NCBI RefSeq assembly: GCF_003996985.1
Contig: NZ_RJJX01000004.1
Span: 46,419-110,418 of the forward strand
From: Ancylomarina longa
GTDB taxonomy: Bacteria; Bacteroidota; Bacteroidia; Bacteroidales; Marinifilaceae
Length of the DNA: 64,000 bases
Direction: 5' to 3'
The notes beneath the pieces were generated by a model. The model was not told the DNA's origin. It ran no database searches and was given only the letters and a program-made list of their open reading frames with translations. Of the stretch, positions 17,400 to 26,252 are shown one piece after another. Within the stretch, counting starts at the first letter, position 1. Every line of letters starts with the position of its first letter. Position numbers and translations under genes: made by a program.

Positions 17400-18086
17400 A
17401 TGTATCTTTTAAATAGTAGTATTTCATTTTTAGTGTTTTTGACATTGATTTTTCATCAACCAAACACCAACAGAATAGTACAAAAAAGTCAATCTGAATA
17501 TAAATATTCTTCGGACACCTTATTCGATTTTGAAAATTATAAGCTTAACAAAATCCCCACAGATTGGAAATTATTTGTTACCGGAAAAGGAGAATTATGC
17601 AATTGGAAAATAAAAAATGATGGAGAAGGTAATAAGGTTTTAGCACAATTATCAAAAGATAAAACCGACTACCATTTCAATTTAATCATTAACGAGTCAT
17701 TAAATTACAAAGATGTTCAACTGCAAATTAATGTAAAAGGTGTTTCTGGTAAAGGCGATCAAGGTGGTGGTCCCGTATGGCGATTTCAAAATGAAAACAA
17801 TTACTACGTAGCCAGAATCAATCCTCTCGAAAATAATTTCAGAGTTTACAAAGTGGTAAATGGCAATCGTAAAGAACTTAAAAGTGCCAATATCAAAATT
17901 AATACTGCTCAGTGGTATAAACTAAAAATAAGCATGCTTGGTAACGAAATAAAATGCTATTTAAACGGCGAGCTTGCTTTGGAAACAACAGATAATACTT
18001 TTACCGATTCTGGCAAAATAGGCCTTTGGACTAAATCAGATGCTGTAAGCTATTTTGATGATTTTAGTATTACTGAGGCTTATTAA
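17400..18086 (+). CDS. DUF1080-like / LamG-fold secreted protein
   Basis: 228 residues. A hydrophobic N-terminus (LNSSISFLVFLTLIF) may be a signal peptide or anchor. The rest reads as a concanavalin-like jelly roll of the DUF1080 / 3-keto-disaccharide-hydrolase-like type: FDFENYKLNKIPTDWK at the start, RFQNENNYYVARINPLENNF in the middle, YKLKISMLGNEIKCYLNG, and the closing GKIGLWTKSDAVSYFDDF. The family binds or cleaves carbohydrates outside the cytoplasm, but no catalytic residues can be assigned here. It follows the efflux operon by 69 bases on the same strand; a functional tie is not evident. Confidence 0.75.
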   Translation: MYLLNSSISFLVFLTLIFHQPNTNRIVQKSQSEYKYSSDTLFDFENYKLNKIPTDWKLFVTGKGELCNWKIKNDGEGNKVLAQLSKDKTDYHFNLIINESLNYKDVQLQINVKGVSGKGDQGGGPVWRFQNENNYYVARINPLENNFRVYKVVNGNRKELKSANIKINTAQWYKLKISMLGNEIKCYLNGELALETTDNTFTDSGKIGLWTKSDAVSYFDDFSITEAY

Positions 18087-18272
18087 TCCTTTCATTTTAA
18101 AATACAGGTCAATACCAATGATTTATTTACAGATACAAATTGAGAATAATAGGTAAAAACAAAAATCCATTTGAAGTAGTGCATTCTAAATCTCTTTACC
18201 CTTATTGTTTATTATACCGCTACATTCTCGTGATTATAAAAATCAAATACGAATACAAGAAAACATCGAACA

Positions 18273-18797
18273 ATGATTAAAGCAACTATTACAATCAGAA
18301 ATGCAAAACCAGAGGAATTTGAGGAAATTGGAAAGCTAATGGTTCATGTCTATTCTCAATTGGATGGATTTCCAAAAGAAACAGAGCAACCAGATTATTA
18401 TAAAATGCTTGCAAATATTGGAGAACTGACAAAAAAACCGGAAGCTGAATTGCTAATTGCCCTTTCTCCGAAAGAAAAAATTGTGGGAGGAGTAGTGTAT
18501 TTTAGCGATATGCAACATTATGGTTCAGGAGGTACGGCTACCAAAGAGAAAAATGCATCAGGATTCCGTTTGTTAGCAGTAGATCCTTCAGCCAGAGGTT
18601 TAGGCATCGGAAAACAATTGACTCTGGAATGTATCAGAAAAGCAAAACTTAAAAAGAATGCTCAAGTAGTTATACATACCACAAAAGCGATGCAAACAGC
18701 ATGGAAAATGTACGAAAAGATTGGATTTAAAAGATCAGAAGATCTGGATTTTATGCAAGGAGAACTTCCAGTATTTGGTTTTAGAATGACATTTTAA
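18273..18797 (+). CDS. GNAT-family N-acetyltransferase
   Basis: 174 residues with one GNAT domain. The acetyl-CoA loop lies in RLLAVDPSARGLGIGKQLT near residue 97, matching the R/Q-x-x-G-x-G/A signature, and a C-terminal YEKIGFKRS is also typical. The N-terminal IRNAKPEEFEEIGKLM is the usual first strand and helix. It should transfer an acetyl group from acetyl-CoA to an amine; the substrate is unknown. It stands alone, followed by a strong hairpin terminator. Confidence 0.85.
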   Translation: MIKATITIRNAKPEEFEEIGKLMVHVYSQLDGFPKETEQPDYYKMLANIGELTKKPEAELLIALSPKEKIVGGVVYFSDMQHYGSGGTATKEKNASGFRLLAVDPSARGLGIGKQLTLECIRKAKLKKNAQVVIHTTKAMQTAWKMYEKIGFKRSEDLDFMQGELPVFGFRMTF

Positions 18798-18822
18798 GCA
18801 AAAACATCCCCCTATTTATTCA

Positions 18823-18852
18823 AGTGCCAGTACAGAATACAGTACTGGCACT
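18823..18852. terminator. Bidirectional hairpin terminator
   Basis: Perfect 11-bp arms AGTGCCAGTAC (18823-18833) and GTACTGGCACT (18842-18852) with an 8-base loop, between the convergent GNAT and esterase genes. A modest T-run follows on the plus strand. Confidence 0.7.
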
Positions 18853-18886
18853 CGCTTTTACATTTCTATTATAAATTTCACATCAA

Positions 18887-19651
18887 CTACTGATGCTGAC
18901 GAAATAGCCAAGTCATCATTTGCTTATCAGAATAGGCCTCCAACCACGAAAAATGACCTACTTCAGGATATTGAGTAAATCCGGGATGTGCACCTGCCTT
19001 TACCAAAGCATTCAACATATCAAGAGAGTACAAGCAATTTACCGCAGGATCTTCTGCCCCATGAAAAATCCATATAGGAATATGCGCTATGCTTTCGGCT
19101 TTGGAGCTATCACCAGCACCACAAACAGGTACTGCTGCAGCAAATAAATTTGGATAACGTTCTATGGCATCATAAGTACCATATCCACCCATCGAAAGCC
19201 CTGTAATATAAATTCTATTCCTATCAACAGCATGTGTTCTCACAAACTGATGAATCAGATCAACCAATAAGTTCATTGATTTGGAAGGAGTAGATTTCAT
19301 CAGAAATACACCGGTACTGTCATTCTGATAATAATTAGCCCATTGCTCCTCTTTCGGACACTGTGGCGCAATTACAAAAGCAGGATGCAAGCTCAAAGCC
19401 TCATCAGTAGCAAAATTTAAAACTCCCCATTTTAGCTGAGCTTCATTATCACTACCGCGTTCACCAGAACCGTGTAAAAAAACAATTAATGGGAATTTAC
19501 GAGTTGTATTATAATCCGGACTAAGCAAACGATAATTTAAGGCTGTTCCATCCTTACCAGTGAATTTCTCAAAACCAAATCGATTCGATTGAGCGCTGCT
19601 ATTGCTAATAGAAAAGCAAATACATAACAATAATAAAATAATTTTTTTCAT
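18887..19651 (-). CDS. Secreted alpha/beta-hydrolase esterase (PHB-depolymerase/prolyl-oligopeptidase-like)
   Basis: 254 residues with signal peptide MKKIILLLLCICFSISNSSAQ. The alpha/beta-hydrolase nucleophile elbow GLSMGGYGTYD is near residue 152, an Asp is in GAEDPAVN near 207, and the His in VGHFSWLEA near 238, so the triad is complete. FLHGSGERG supplies the oxyanion-hole region. Homologues act outside the cell or in the periplasm on carbohydrate or polyester esters. The domain alone makes up the protein. It is convergent with the GNAT gene and has no operon partner. Confidence 0.87.
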   Translation of the reverse strand: MKKIILLLLCICFSISNSSAQSNRFGFEKFTGKDGTALNYRLLSPDYNTTRKFPLIVFLHGSGERGSDNEAQLKWGVLNFATDEALSLHPAFVIAPQCPKEEQWANYYQNDSTGVFLMKSTPSKSMNLLVDLIHQFVRTHAVDRNRIYITGLSMGGYGTYDAIERYPNLFAAAVPVCGAGDSSKAESIAHIPIWIFHGAEDPAVNCLYSLDMLNALVKAGAHPGFTQYPEVGHFSWLEAYSDKQMMTWLFRQHQ

Positions 19652-20510
19652 ATGAATTTATTTTGATACTATTTGGAATCTAGCATTTGATAACACTATA
19701 ATGACCTATAGTTGAAAGCATCTCAAAAATACAATAAATGTGTCATCAACAAATTAACATGTAATCTTTTTCTCTATTCAAAAGTGTATTTAGACTATCA
19801 ATTAGAAAAAATAAAAGAACTTGTTAATTTTTCGGAAGTATAATAATTTCAACCTTGTTTGAAGATGTCTTTATTACTGCTGTTAAAACCGTCGATATAT
19901 TTTACTGATCTTCCTGTAGAGCTAAGAAAACAAAAGCAGAAAATGTGATTTTCTATGATCCTGTACAAGTTATTTACTATAAAAGCTAACTTAGCATGAG
20001 AAAAAAAAAGTCCTTAATTCAAGTAATTTGGTCTACCCAATCGGTTTCATTTTTCGAAAATAGCTTCGTCCATGAATCAGAACGAAAAAAAAATTAAAAA
20101 ATCGCTCTGCACAACGATCAGATTGACTTTTTAATTTAAAAATGAGTTTGCATGACGATGAGGACAAAAAACAAATTTATTTTTCACTTTACACGACGAA
20201 CAATGCCATTTTCAATTTATAAAATGAGTTTGCACAACGAGAGAGGCCCATTCCTAAAATTCAAACTAGTCTCCCCAATAAACTAAAGCATTTTCAATTT
20301 TTCATATATAATCTAATATTAGGATATTTATTTTATCCGAAAGCGATCAAATAACTTTTAGTAAATTTAACATGTAAAACTATAAAAGCTTAAATTATAA
20401 TATTAGCTCTATCACAGATGAAAAATCAGAAAGCCATTACAAACATTTATAAGACTTATAAATGCAGATGAATAAATTTATATAACAATTAATCCAGAAT
20501 ATAATTTACA
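19652..20510. other. Long gene-free region
   Basis: About 860 bases, very AT-rich, with no supported gene. It contains the 41-bp repeat array at about 20105-20245, listed separately. Short peptide-like stretches around 19860-19990 are interrupted by stops and not recognisable. Confidence 0.6.
20105..20245. repeat. 41-bp imperfect tandem repeat, four units
   Basis: Cores TGCACAACGA, TGCATGACGA, TACACGACGA and TGCACAACGA start at 20108, 20149, 20190 and 20231, each 41 bp apart. They are separated by AT-rich spacers of the form ATTTTTYA-AATTTATAAAATGAG. The core resembles that of the three-unit array at 11467-11570. A fifth, poorly kept or inverted unit may lie near 20066. Confidence 0.75.
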
Positions 20511-21845
20511 ATGCTATATCCAAATTCGTGGAAGTTGAATCAACGGCTGATAAAAACTGATATTCAACAAGTCAAACTACTCTTTTTTGCTCTTATTGTC
20601 GGGCTTGTAGCAGGAGGTGTAGGAGCTGTTTTTCGACTTACACTTACATCTATTGATTTTTTTAGAAACCGCCTGTATGATATTGGAAGCAAGTCAGGTT
20701 TTATAATGCACATCTGGCCTGTTCTTTTTGCAATTATAGGAGTAAGCACCGCATTATTTTTAGTTAAAAAATTTGCACCTGAAGCTTCGGGGAGTGGTGT
20801 TCATGAAATTGAAGGCGCCTTGGATGAAACACGTCCTATGCGATGGAAACGAGTCTTGCCCATCAAATTTATCGCCTCCTTATTTTCACTGGGAAGTGGT
20901 TTGCTGCTAGGTCGTGAAGGTCCGACCATTCAACTAGCCGCGAATATTGGTAAAATGATTAAGGACATATTCAAGCAACCAGATAACGAAAACAATGCAT
21001 TGGTTTCAGCAGGTGCAGCCGCCGGACTAGCCAGTGCTTTTAATGCACCTTTTGCTGGAATTATTTTTGTTATCGAAGAAATGCATGGTCATTTCAGATT
21101 TAACTTTTATTCTGTAGCGGCAATTATGATTGCATCTGGAACAGCAGATTTTGTTGTTCGAGCTACAATTGGTGCTAGTCCGGTAATTCAAATGACTGTC
21201 TTTACCAGTACTAGTTTATCGGGTTTATGGTTATTTATTGTTCTAGGTTTATTGTATAGTGTAGTAGGTCTCGCTTACAATAAATTATTAGTACTAACCT
21301 TAAATTTTTCGCGGTATTTCTCTAAAATTCCAATTATTGTTGTTGGAATATTTGTAGGGCTAATTATCGCAATAATCGGAATATTATTCCCAGAAATGAT
21401 AGGTGGTGGATATACTACAATTAGTAAAGTACTTGCTCATTCTTTTAGCCTGAAGTTTTTAATTATTTTATTTATCGTTCGGATGCTACTATCCATTTTT
21501 AGCTATGGCACAGGAGTTCCGGGTGGAATTTTCGCACCATTACTTGCTTTGGGAGTAATATCAGGCATGCTGTTTGGGAATATTGTGCAGCCCTATTTTC
21601 CCGAACTTGTTTCGCATCCTGGCATTTTTGCAATTGCCGGAATGGCAGGAATATTTGCATCAACGGTTAGAGCATCTTTAACAGGATTAGTGCTTGCTGT
21701 TGAAATGACATCCAATTACGAAATGATATTACCATTAATAATTACAACAGTTACCGCATCAACAGTTACATCTATGCTAGGAAATCAACCAATTTATTCC
21801 ACACTATTAAAACGCACATTAGAAAATACAAAACCAAAAGATTAG
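20511..21845 (+). CDS. CLC-family chloride channel/transporter
   Basis: 444 residues with the CLC ion-pathway signatures in order: GSGVHEIEG (near 92), GREGPTIQ (near 140, containing the gating Glu), and GVPGGIFAPLLALG (near 335). A Glu pair in IFVIEEMHGH (near 187) corresponds to the internal proton-pathway glutamate of CLC-ec1, so the protein is more likely a Cl-/H+ antiporter than a channel. No C-terminal CBS domains are present. It has about ten helical membrane segments and should form a homodimer in the inner membrane. It is a single gene followed by a hairpin terminator. Confidence 0.93.
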   Translation: MLYPNSWKLNQRLIKTDIQQVKLLFFALIVGLVAGGVGAVFRLTLTSIDFFRNRLYDIGSKSGFIMHIWPVLFAIIGVSTALFLVKKFAPEASGSGVHEIEGALDETRPMRWKRVLPIKFIASLFSLGSGLLLGREGPTIQLAANIGKMIKDIFKQPDNENNALVSAGAAAGLASAFNAPFAGIIFVIEEMHGHFRFNFYSVAAIMIASGTADFVVRATIGASPVIQMTVFTSTSLSGLWLFIVLGLLYSVVGLAYNKLLVLTLNFSRYFSKIPIIVVGIFVGLIIAIIGILFPEMIGGGYTTISKVLAHSFSLKFLIILFIVRMLLSIFSYGTGVPGGIFAPLLALGVISGMLFGNIVQPYFPELVSHPGIFAIAGMAGIFASTVRASLTGLVLAVEMTSNYEMILPLIITTVTASTVTSMLGNQPIYSTLLKRTLENTKPKD

Positions 21846-21875
21846 TCTTTTTAAGACCAGAATTCATATTACAAT

Positions 21876-21915
21876 AAAATCGGATAGAAAAGCTAAATCT
21901 TCTCTACCCGATTTT
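21876..21915. terminator. Hairpin terminator between convergent genes
   Basis: Outer arms AAAATCGG and CCGATTTT and inner arms TAGAAAAG / CTTCTCTA make a long imperfect stem between the CLC gene and the thioesterase gene, which converge here. Confidence 0.65.
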
Positions 21916-21979
21916 CCCTAATTAAAACCTAACTTTTGATAAGTAATACAGAAATAGGTATCACTTATTAAAAAAGAAA

Positions 21980-22399
21980 CTAGTTTAATTTATATTCAAT
22001 ATTTTTTTCTAATGCCTCTAATATTAACTTCGGAACTCTTTGTGGTTTACGATTTTCTGAATCCACAAAAACCAAGGTTGAATTTGCCTTACAAACATTC
22101 TCTCCCGCTTCATTTTTTATTTCAAACTCAAAATAAAATCTAGAAACAGGTAGTTCTTTAATCCTGGTATAAATCGTCAATTCCTCATCATAACCCGAAG
22201 GTTTTATATACTTCAGATTCATTTCAATAACCGGAAGCATTATTCCATTATCTTCTAAAACCTTATCGTTTATTTCAAAAGAACGCAACAATTCTGTTCT
22301 GGCCTGATGACAATAAGCTACGTAGTTGCCATGATACACATAGCCCATCTGGTCAACCTCGCCATATCGGGGACGTAATTTATATTCTGTTGTGATCAT
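21980..22399 (-). CDS. Acyl-CoA thioesterase, 4HBT (YbgC-like) family
   Basis: 139 residues of hot-dog fold. RPRYGEVDQMGYVYHGNYVAYCHQARTEL carries the Asp of the 4HBT/YbgC active site (EVDQMGYVYHGNY). It should hydrolyse acyl-CoA thioesters in the cytoplasm. Its 5' end overlaps the preceding MinD-like gene by 20 bases, so it is the last member of the minus-strand cluster and likely cotranscribed with it. Its link to the iron-sulfur ATPases is not obvious and may only be positional. Confidence 0.85.
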   Translation of the reverse strand: MITTEYKLRPRYGEVDQMGYVYHGNYVAYCHQARTELLRSFEINDKVLEDNGIMLPVIEMNLKYIKPSGYDEELTIYTRIKELPVSRFYFEFEIKNEAGENVCKANSTLVFVDSENRKPQRVPKLILEALEKNIEYKLN

Positions 22400-23282
22400 A
22401 AATATATCCTAAACTTACACGACTCAATTCTGTCCACAAATCCGTAAGGATTTTTGTAACTACAGAATCCTTATTGAATTCTATGATGCTTTTCCGCTCA
22501 ATCAAGGCTTCTACCATTTCTTCCTGAAAAGGAATTTTCCCCATAAGTTGAATTCCTTCTGTTTTAAAGAAAACTTCCATTTGGTTGCTGATTTCAGGAT
22601 TAATATCGTATTTATTGATTAAAGCATATATCGGAATCTTAAAGGATTGTACTAGGTCAATTAAACGAACAGCATCATGAAACCCAGATTTGCTAGGTTC
22701 TGTAACCAGTACCACAGCATTGGTTCCCGTTATAGATGCAATTACAGGACAACCAATTCCAGGAGGTCCGTCGTTCACTATAAAATCAGCATTTATTTCT
22801 TTTGCTATTTCTTTTGCTTTTCTTCGAACCTGAGTTACAAGTTTTCCTGAATTATCCTCACCAGCACCCATTTTAGCATGTACCAACGGTCCAAAACGAG
22901 TATCGGAAACAAACCAATTATTGTTTGTACTTTGCTTAGAAGTAATGGCCTGTGCAGGACAAATGCGCTCGCACAATCTACATCCCTCACATTCAAAAGG
23001 ATTTATTTCAAGACCGCCTTCTGGTTTATAATGAATCGCATCAAAACGACAATGTGTTTTACAAATTCCACAATTCGTACATAATTCACTGTCTATTGCT
23101 GCAATCCACGATCCATAAAAGATGTGATTTTCTTTTATTTCGGGTTGAAAAATCAAATGAAGATCAGCTGCATCTACATCATTATCCGCAAAAACAGAAT
23201 TTTTTGCGATTGAAGCTATCGCCGCAGTAATACTCGTCTTTCCCGTACCACCTTTACCGCTAAGAATTGTAATCTCCTTCAT
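22380..23282 (-). CDS. MinD/Mrp-type ATPase with inserted 2[4Fe-4S] ferredoxin domain (copy 1)
   Basis: 300 residues. A deviant Walker A loop GKGGTGKTS is at residues 9-17. After a short P-loop segment comes an inserted bacterial ferredoxin domain with two four-Cys motifs, CTNCGICKTHC (near 68) and CEGCRLCERIC (near 98). The ATPase core then resumes with NDGPPGIGCPV (near 168) and VVLVTEPS. This layout is that of the paired ATPases found in ORP-type (orange protein) clusters and related anaerobe gene sets, thought to build or insert metal cofactors. It overlaps the next upstream copy by 23 bases. Its target metalloprotein is probably one of the two NifX-like proteins nearby, by inference. Confidence 0.88.
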   Translation of the reverse strand: MKEITILSGKGGTGKTSITAAIASIAKNSVFADNDVDAADLHLIFQPEIKENHIFYGSWIAAIDSELCTNCGICKTHCRFDAIHYKPEGGLEINPFECEGCRLCERICPAQAITSKQSTNNNWFVSDTRFGPLVHAKMGAGEDNSGKLVTQVRRKAKEIAKEINADFIVNDGPPGIGCPVIASITGTNAVVLVTEPSKSGFHDAVRLIDLVQSFKIPIYALINKYDINPEISNQMEVFFKTEGIQLMGKIPFQEEMVEALIERKSIIEFNKDSVVTKILTDLWTELSRVSLGYIYDHNRI

Positions 23283-24153
23283 GTCCCTTGCTTATTATTT
23301 TAATCTGATCTACCAATTTTAAATATTCCTGTTTAATATGAGAAGGAATATTCGTTAACAGCATTCCTTTTGAATATTGTGCTGCATAATTCTTATCAAA
23401 GGGTATTTCGCCTAAAACCTTAATTTCTTCCCTATCCAGATATTCATACAATTCCGCATTTCCCATACCTGCTTTATTTACAAGCACAGCAAACGGTTTC
23501 TTCATTTCCCGCATTAAATCAACCGTAAGTTGCAAATCATACATTCCAAAGGGTGTAGGCTCTGTTACCAGAATCACAAAATCAGCATCCGAAATGGTTT
23601 CAACAACAGGACAACTTATTCCGGGAGGTGCATCATAAATTACAATATCCTGACCTATCTGAGATTCTTTTTTCAACTCCTTAATCAACATGGTCTGTAA
23701 TGGCGATCCTACTCTTAGGTTTCCTTCTTTTAATACACCGCCATCTTTTGTTCTGTTCACCGAAATACTACCAATCGCATGATCTTTTTCATGAATAGCA
23801 TCATGCGGACATGCAACAAGGCAAGCTCCGCAGGAATGACATAAATCAGGACTAACCTTAGCATACTTCACCTTTGGCATAACAACAATGGCATTAAATT
23901 CGCAATACGCTTCACATTTCTTGCAGAACTTACATGCATCTATATCAATTTCGGGAACAGATAGAAAAACTTTCCTTTCCTCATTCACCGTAAAATCTTT
24001 AAAAAACAGAAGATCATTCGGTTCTTCGACATCGCAATCGAACAACTGAACATTTTCAGTCCAATGTTCATAAATTGCAGAAAACAAATTCACCGAAACA
24101 GTTGTCTTTCCAGTTCCTCCTTTCCCACTAGCAATCGCAATTTTAAATGCCAT
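23260..24153 (-). CDS. MinD/Mrp-type ATPase with inserted 2[4Fe-4S] ferredoxin domain (copy 2)
   Basis: 297 residues, paralogous to the gene at 22380-23282. The Walker A loop ASGKGGTGKTT is at residues 8-18, ferredoxin motifs CKFCKKCEAYC and CHSCGACLVAC lie near 73 and 104, and YDAPPGISCPV follows near 188. The two Cys-rich motifs should hold two [4Fe-4S] clusters. The pair probably works as a heterodimer, as suggested for similar tandem ATPases. Overlap of 11 bases with the DUF89 gene upstream and 23 bases with its paralogue downstream shows tight translational coupling. Confidence 0.88.
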   Translation of the reverse strand: MAFKIAIASGKGGTGKTTVSVNLFSAIYEHWTENVQLFDCDVEEPNDLLFFKDFTVNEERKVFLSVPEIDIDACKFCKKCEAYCEFNAIVVMPKVKYAKVSPDLCHSCGACLVACPHDAIHEKDHAIGSISVNRTKDGGVLKEGNLRVGSPLQTMLIKELKKESQIGQDIVIYDAPPGISCPVVETISDADFVILVTEPTPFGMYDLQLTVDLMREMKKPFAVLVNKAGMGNAELYEYLDREEIKVLGEIPFDKNYAAQYSKGMLLTNIPSHIKQEYLKLVDQIKIISKGHEGDYNS

Positions 24154-25003
24154 TTTTTAAATTTTTATTTTCAACTACAAGCATATCACCTTTTGCAACA
24201 TTCAGCATATTTGCGATAATATCACACTTAGCCATCAGCATAAAAAACAGATTTTCTTTCGTACTGTTCATCAATCCCTCAAAATTACCTTGCCCTTTAG
24301 ATATTACTACATCCGCATTATTATACAGACCCTGAAACTCGGGTGAACAATTATCAACTAAAGTAGAGGGTGCATCATGGCCATTGGTTATTACCTTACA
24401 AACCGCATTCATATTCACTTGGTCTGCATCTTCAATAGTCACATCATTTAATACAGATGCCCCTCGAACAACATAGGTTAAATTGGGATGATTCCACTTT
24501 TCAATTAGCAATCTGTCAAATACAATTTCACCTGCATTATCACCTAAATAAAGCACTGATTTTGCATTTTTAACTTTCTGAAACAATCTAAGCCTATCAT
24601 CAATTACAAATTTCTGATTTAATAACTCCCCTATTGTTGCAATAATATCTTTGGGTACGGAATGCGCTCCATAATCAATAATATTTCCAATAACAGCTAA
24701 TTTTGCGGCTACATTCAATGAATTATCAACACTATTGATTCGTTGAAACCATTCACCGTACAATCCCATCAATAAATCATTAACTTCCCATTTCTCCTTT
24801 GCATACAACGAATCACTATTCAGGCTTTTTTTTGCCAAGCGATTAATTAACATTGCAACATAAGGATTTGAAATATCTTTGGAATTAGAAAGGAGTGTTT
24901 CAACCTGATTTTTGAACAATATTTCCTGTTCGTGCAGAGGTTTAAATTTTGCAATTAAATGCTCTGCTGATTTAGTATGGCAAACCACACATCTTTTATC
25001 CAT
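24143..25003 (-). CDS. DUF89 / ARMT1-like metal-dependent phosphatase
   Basis: 286 residues with the DUF89 signature LGDNAGEIVFD near residue 183, whose Asp/Asn pair binds the catalytic metal in characterised members. VVISKGQGNFEGL near 235 is the second conserved block. A CVVCHTKSAE motif at the N-terminus (Cys5, Cys8) is usual for the prokaryotic subgroup. DUF89 proteins are damage-control phosphatases acting on sugar phosphates or related metabolites. Here it overlaps the MinD-like ATPase gene and follows the NifX-like gene by 3 bases, so it belongs to the metal-cofactor cluster, but its substrate there is unknown. Confidence 0.82.
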   Translation of the reverse strand: MDKRCVVCHTKSAEHLIAKFKPLHEQEILFKNQVETLLSNSKDISNPYVAMLINRLAKKSLNSDSLYAKEKWEVNDLLMGLYGEWFQRINSVDNSLNVAAKLAVIGNIIDYGAHSVPKDIIATIGELLNQKFVIDDRLRLFQKVKNAKSVLYLGDNAGEIVFDRLLIEKWNHPNLTYVVRGASVLNDVTIEDADQVNMNAVCKVITNGHDAPSTLVDNCSPEFQGLYNNADVVISKGQGNFEGLMNSTKENLFFMLMAKCDIIANMLNVAKGDMLVVENKNLKNGI

Positions 25004-25006
25004 ATT

Positions 25007-25345
25007 CTAATGATCGCAATAATTAGCAGTAAAGCTTAAACTTTTATCTAAAAAGCCAATAACTAATTGCTTCGCCTCCATTACAGGAGCACCAACAAAT
25101 ACATTCACCTTATGCTTGTTAAAAATATTAATAGCACTATTTCCCATTCCTCCGGCAATAACATCAGTAACTCCAAGATTTGCAATAAATGGAGGTAATA
25201 ATCCCGGCTCGTGAGGTGGAGCTGCTACTGTTTCTTCCGCAATTATTTTATTATCCTCTACATCAAATAATGCAAAATGACTACAATGTCCAAAATGTCC
25301 ATCAAGAACTCCCTTATTAACAGGTACTGCAAATTTCATTTTCAT
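25007..25345 (-). CDS. Dinitrogenase iron-molybdenum cofactor (NifX/NifB) domain protein, copy 1
   Basis: 112 residues. FAVPVNKGVLDGHFGHCSHFALFDVE is the N-terminal block of the NifX/NafY/ORP-like domain with the conserved HFGHC motif; VIAGGMGNSAINIF is the central Gly-rich block. Such proteins bind or carry Fe-Mo type cofactors; the orange protein of Desulfovibrio, with a Mo-Cu cluster, has the same fold. A C-terminal CDH tail is present. It is coupled to the DUF89 gene (3 bases) and lies 162 bases after the DUF5320 gene. No nitrogenase genes are in the window. Confidence 0.87.
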   Translation of the reverse strand: MKMKFAVPVNKGVLDGHFGHCSHFALFDVEDNKIIAEETVAAPPHEPGLLPPFIANLGVTDVIAGGMGNSAINIFNKHKVNVFVGAPVMEAKQLVIGFLDKSLSFTANYCDH

Positions 25346-25507
25346 TGGTATAAGTTTTAATTTTCTTAATTATTAAAAATTCATGATACCATCATGTATT
25401 CAGTAAAATTACAATCACATATGATAAAAAAGACACAGGTTAAATGTTAATTTCAAATCACAAACATTCCTATGTCTTTTTAACTTTAAAAACTCCTTAA
25501 CTGTTTT

Positions 25508-25720
25508 CTAATTACGACCTCTGCCTTGTCCGCGTCCTTGTCCATTTTTAGCTCCAAGTCCTCTTCCCCGACCTCTGCCTAATCCTCTTCCAAGACCTCT
25601 ACCACTGAAATTTTCATTATTCTCAGTATTCTGGTCTTTCTCTTGTGCATTACATTTTCCTAATCCTCTTCCAGTTCGGCTACCTTGGCCTTGTGGACCT
25701 GTTCTGTCAAATCTTGGCAT
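25508..25720 (-). CDS. DUF5320 Gly/Arg-rich small protein
   Basis: 70 residues from the ATG at 25720, preceded by a strong GGAGG 6-7 bases upstream; an earlier in-frame start at 25750 lacks such a site. It opens with MPRFDRTGPQGQGSRTGRGLG, typical of DUF5320 proteins that accompany NifX/NifB-like and MinD-like genes in anaerobes. The C-terminus is a low-complexity GRGLGRGRGRG tract that may bind nucleic acid or be disordered. Function is unknown; association with metal-cofactor clusters is a known pattern. Confidence 0.8.
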   Translation of the reverse strand: MPRFDRTGPQGQGSRTGRGLGKCNAQEKDQNTENNENFSGRGLGRGLGRGRGRGLGAKNGQGRGQGRGRN

Positions 25721-25733
25721 ATTAACCTCCTTT

Positions 25734-25919
25734 TTATATTGGTTTACCACTCTTTAATCTTTTACCTCTACCTGTTCCTCCTCCACTTTTCTTTCTTAAA
25801 CCTAAACCTTTACCCAATTTCTCCAGTTGGTTTTCCTGATCAGCAGAAGTACATTGACCAAGCTTTCGTCCTGTTTTACTTCCAGTTCCTTTTGGTCCTT
25901 TTCCATCTAAGTTTGGCAT
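25734..25919 (-). CDS. DUF5320-like Gly-rich small protein
   Basis: 61 residues beginning MPNLDGKGPKGTGSKTGRKLGQC, a second copy of the DUF5320-type N-terminus, with one Cys in LGQCTSAD and a basic Gly-rich C-terminus (GGGTGRGKRLKSG). It lies 11 bases after the second NifX-like gene and 13 bases before the ATG of the other DUF5320 gene, all on the minus strand. Probably a small disordered partner of the NifX-like proteins; no activity is known. Confidence 0.78.
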   Translation of the reverse strand: MPNLDGKGPKGTGSKTGRKLGQCTSADQENQLEKLGKGLGLRKKSGGGTGRGKRLKSGKPI

Positions 25920-25930
25920 AATCTTGTGTT

Positions 25931-26248
25931 TTAGGATTTCATTTTATTGATAATATCCTGAATGGTATTATTCTCATCTTGAAGAATTACCATTTGCACA
26001 TTAAATTTTTCAAGCAATTCTTTAGCTTTTGGGCCAAAGTCTCCAGAGATAACTTTAGTAACACCTAACTCAACAATTTTCTCAACCGTTTTTGTTCCGG
26101 CACCACCTTTTGCATTTATATTCTCATTTTCAACAAAACTGATTTCCTCTGACTCTTCATCAAAAACACAAAACCATGCTGCTCTGCCAAAACGCAAATC
26201 AAAATTAGAGCTTAACTCTTTACCTATTGATGTAATTACTGTTTTCAT
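25931..26248 (-). CDS. Dinitrogenase iron-molybdenum cofactor (NifX/NifB) domain protein, copy 2
   Basis: 105 residues. The N-terminal block IGKELSSNFDLRFGRAAWFCVFDEE and the central block KVISGDFGPKAKELL match the NifX/ORP-type fold. Unlike the first copy, the HFGHC motif is replaced by RFGRA with one Cys (WFC), so the two proteins probably differ in cofactor binding. It starts 4 bases after the stop of the DUF134 regulator gene, so it is expressed from the same promoter. Confidence 0.87.
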   Translation of the reverse strand: MKTVITSIGKELSSNFDLRFGRAAWFCVFDEESEEISFVENENINAKGGAGTKTVEKIVELGVTKVISGDFGPKAKELLEKFNVQMVILQDENNTIQDIINKMKS

Positions 26249-26252
26249 AAAC

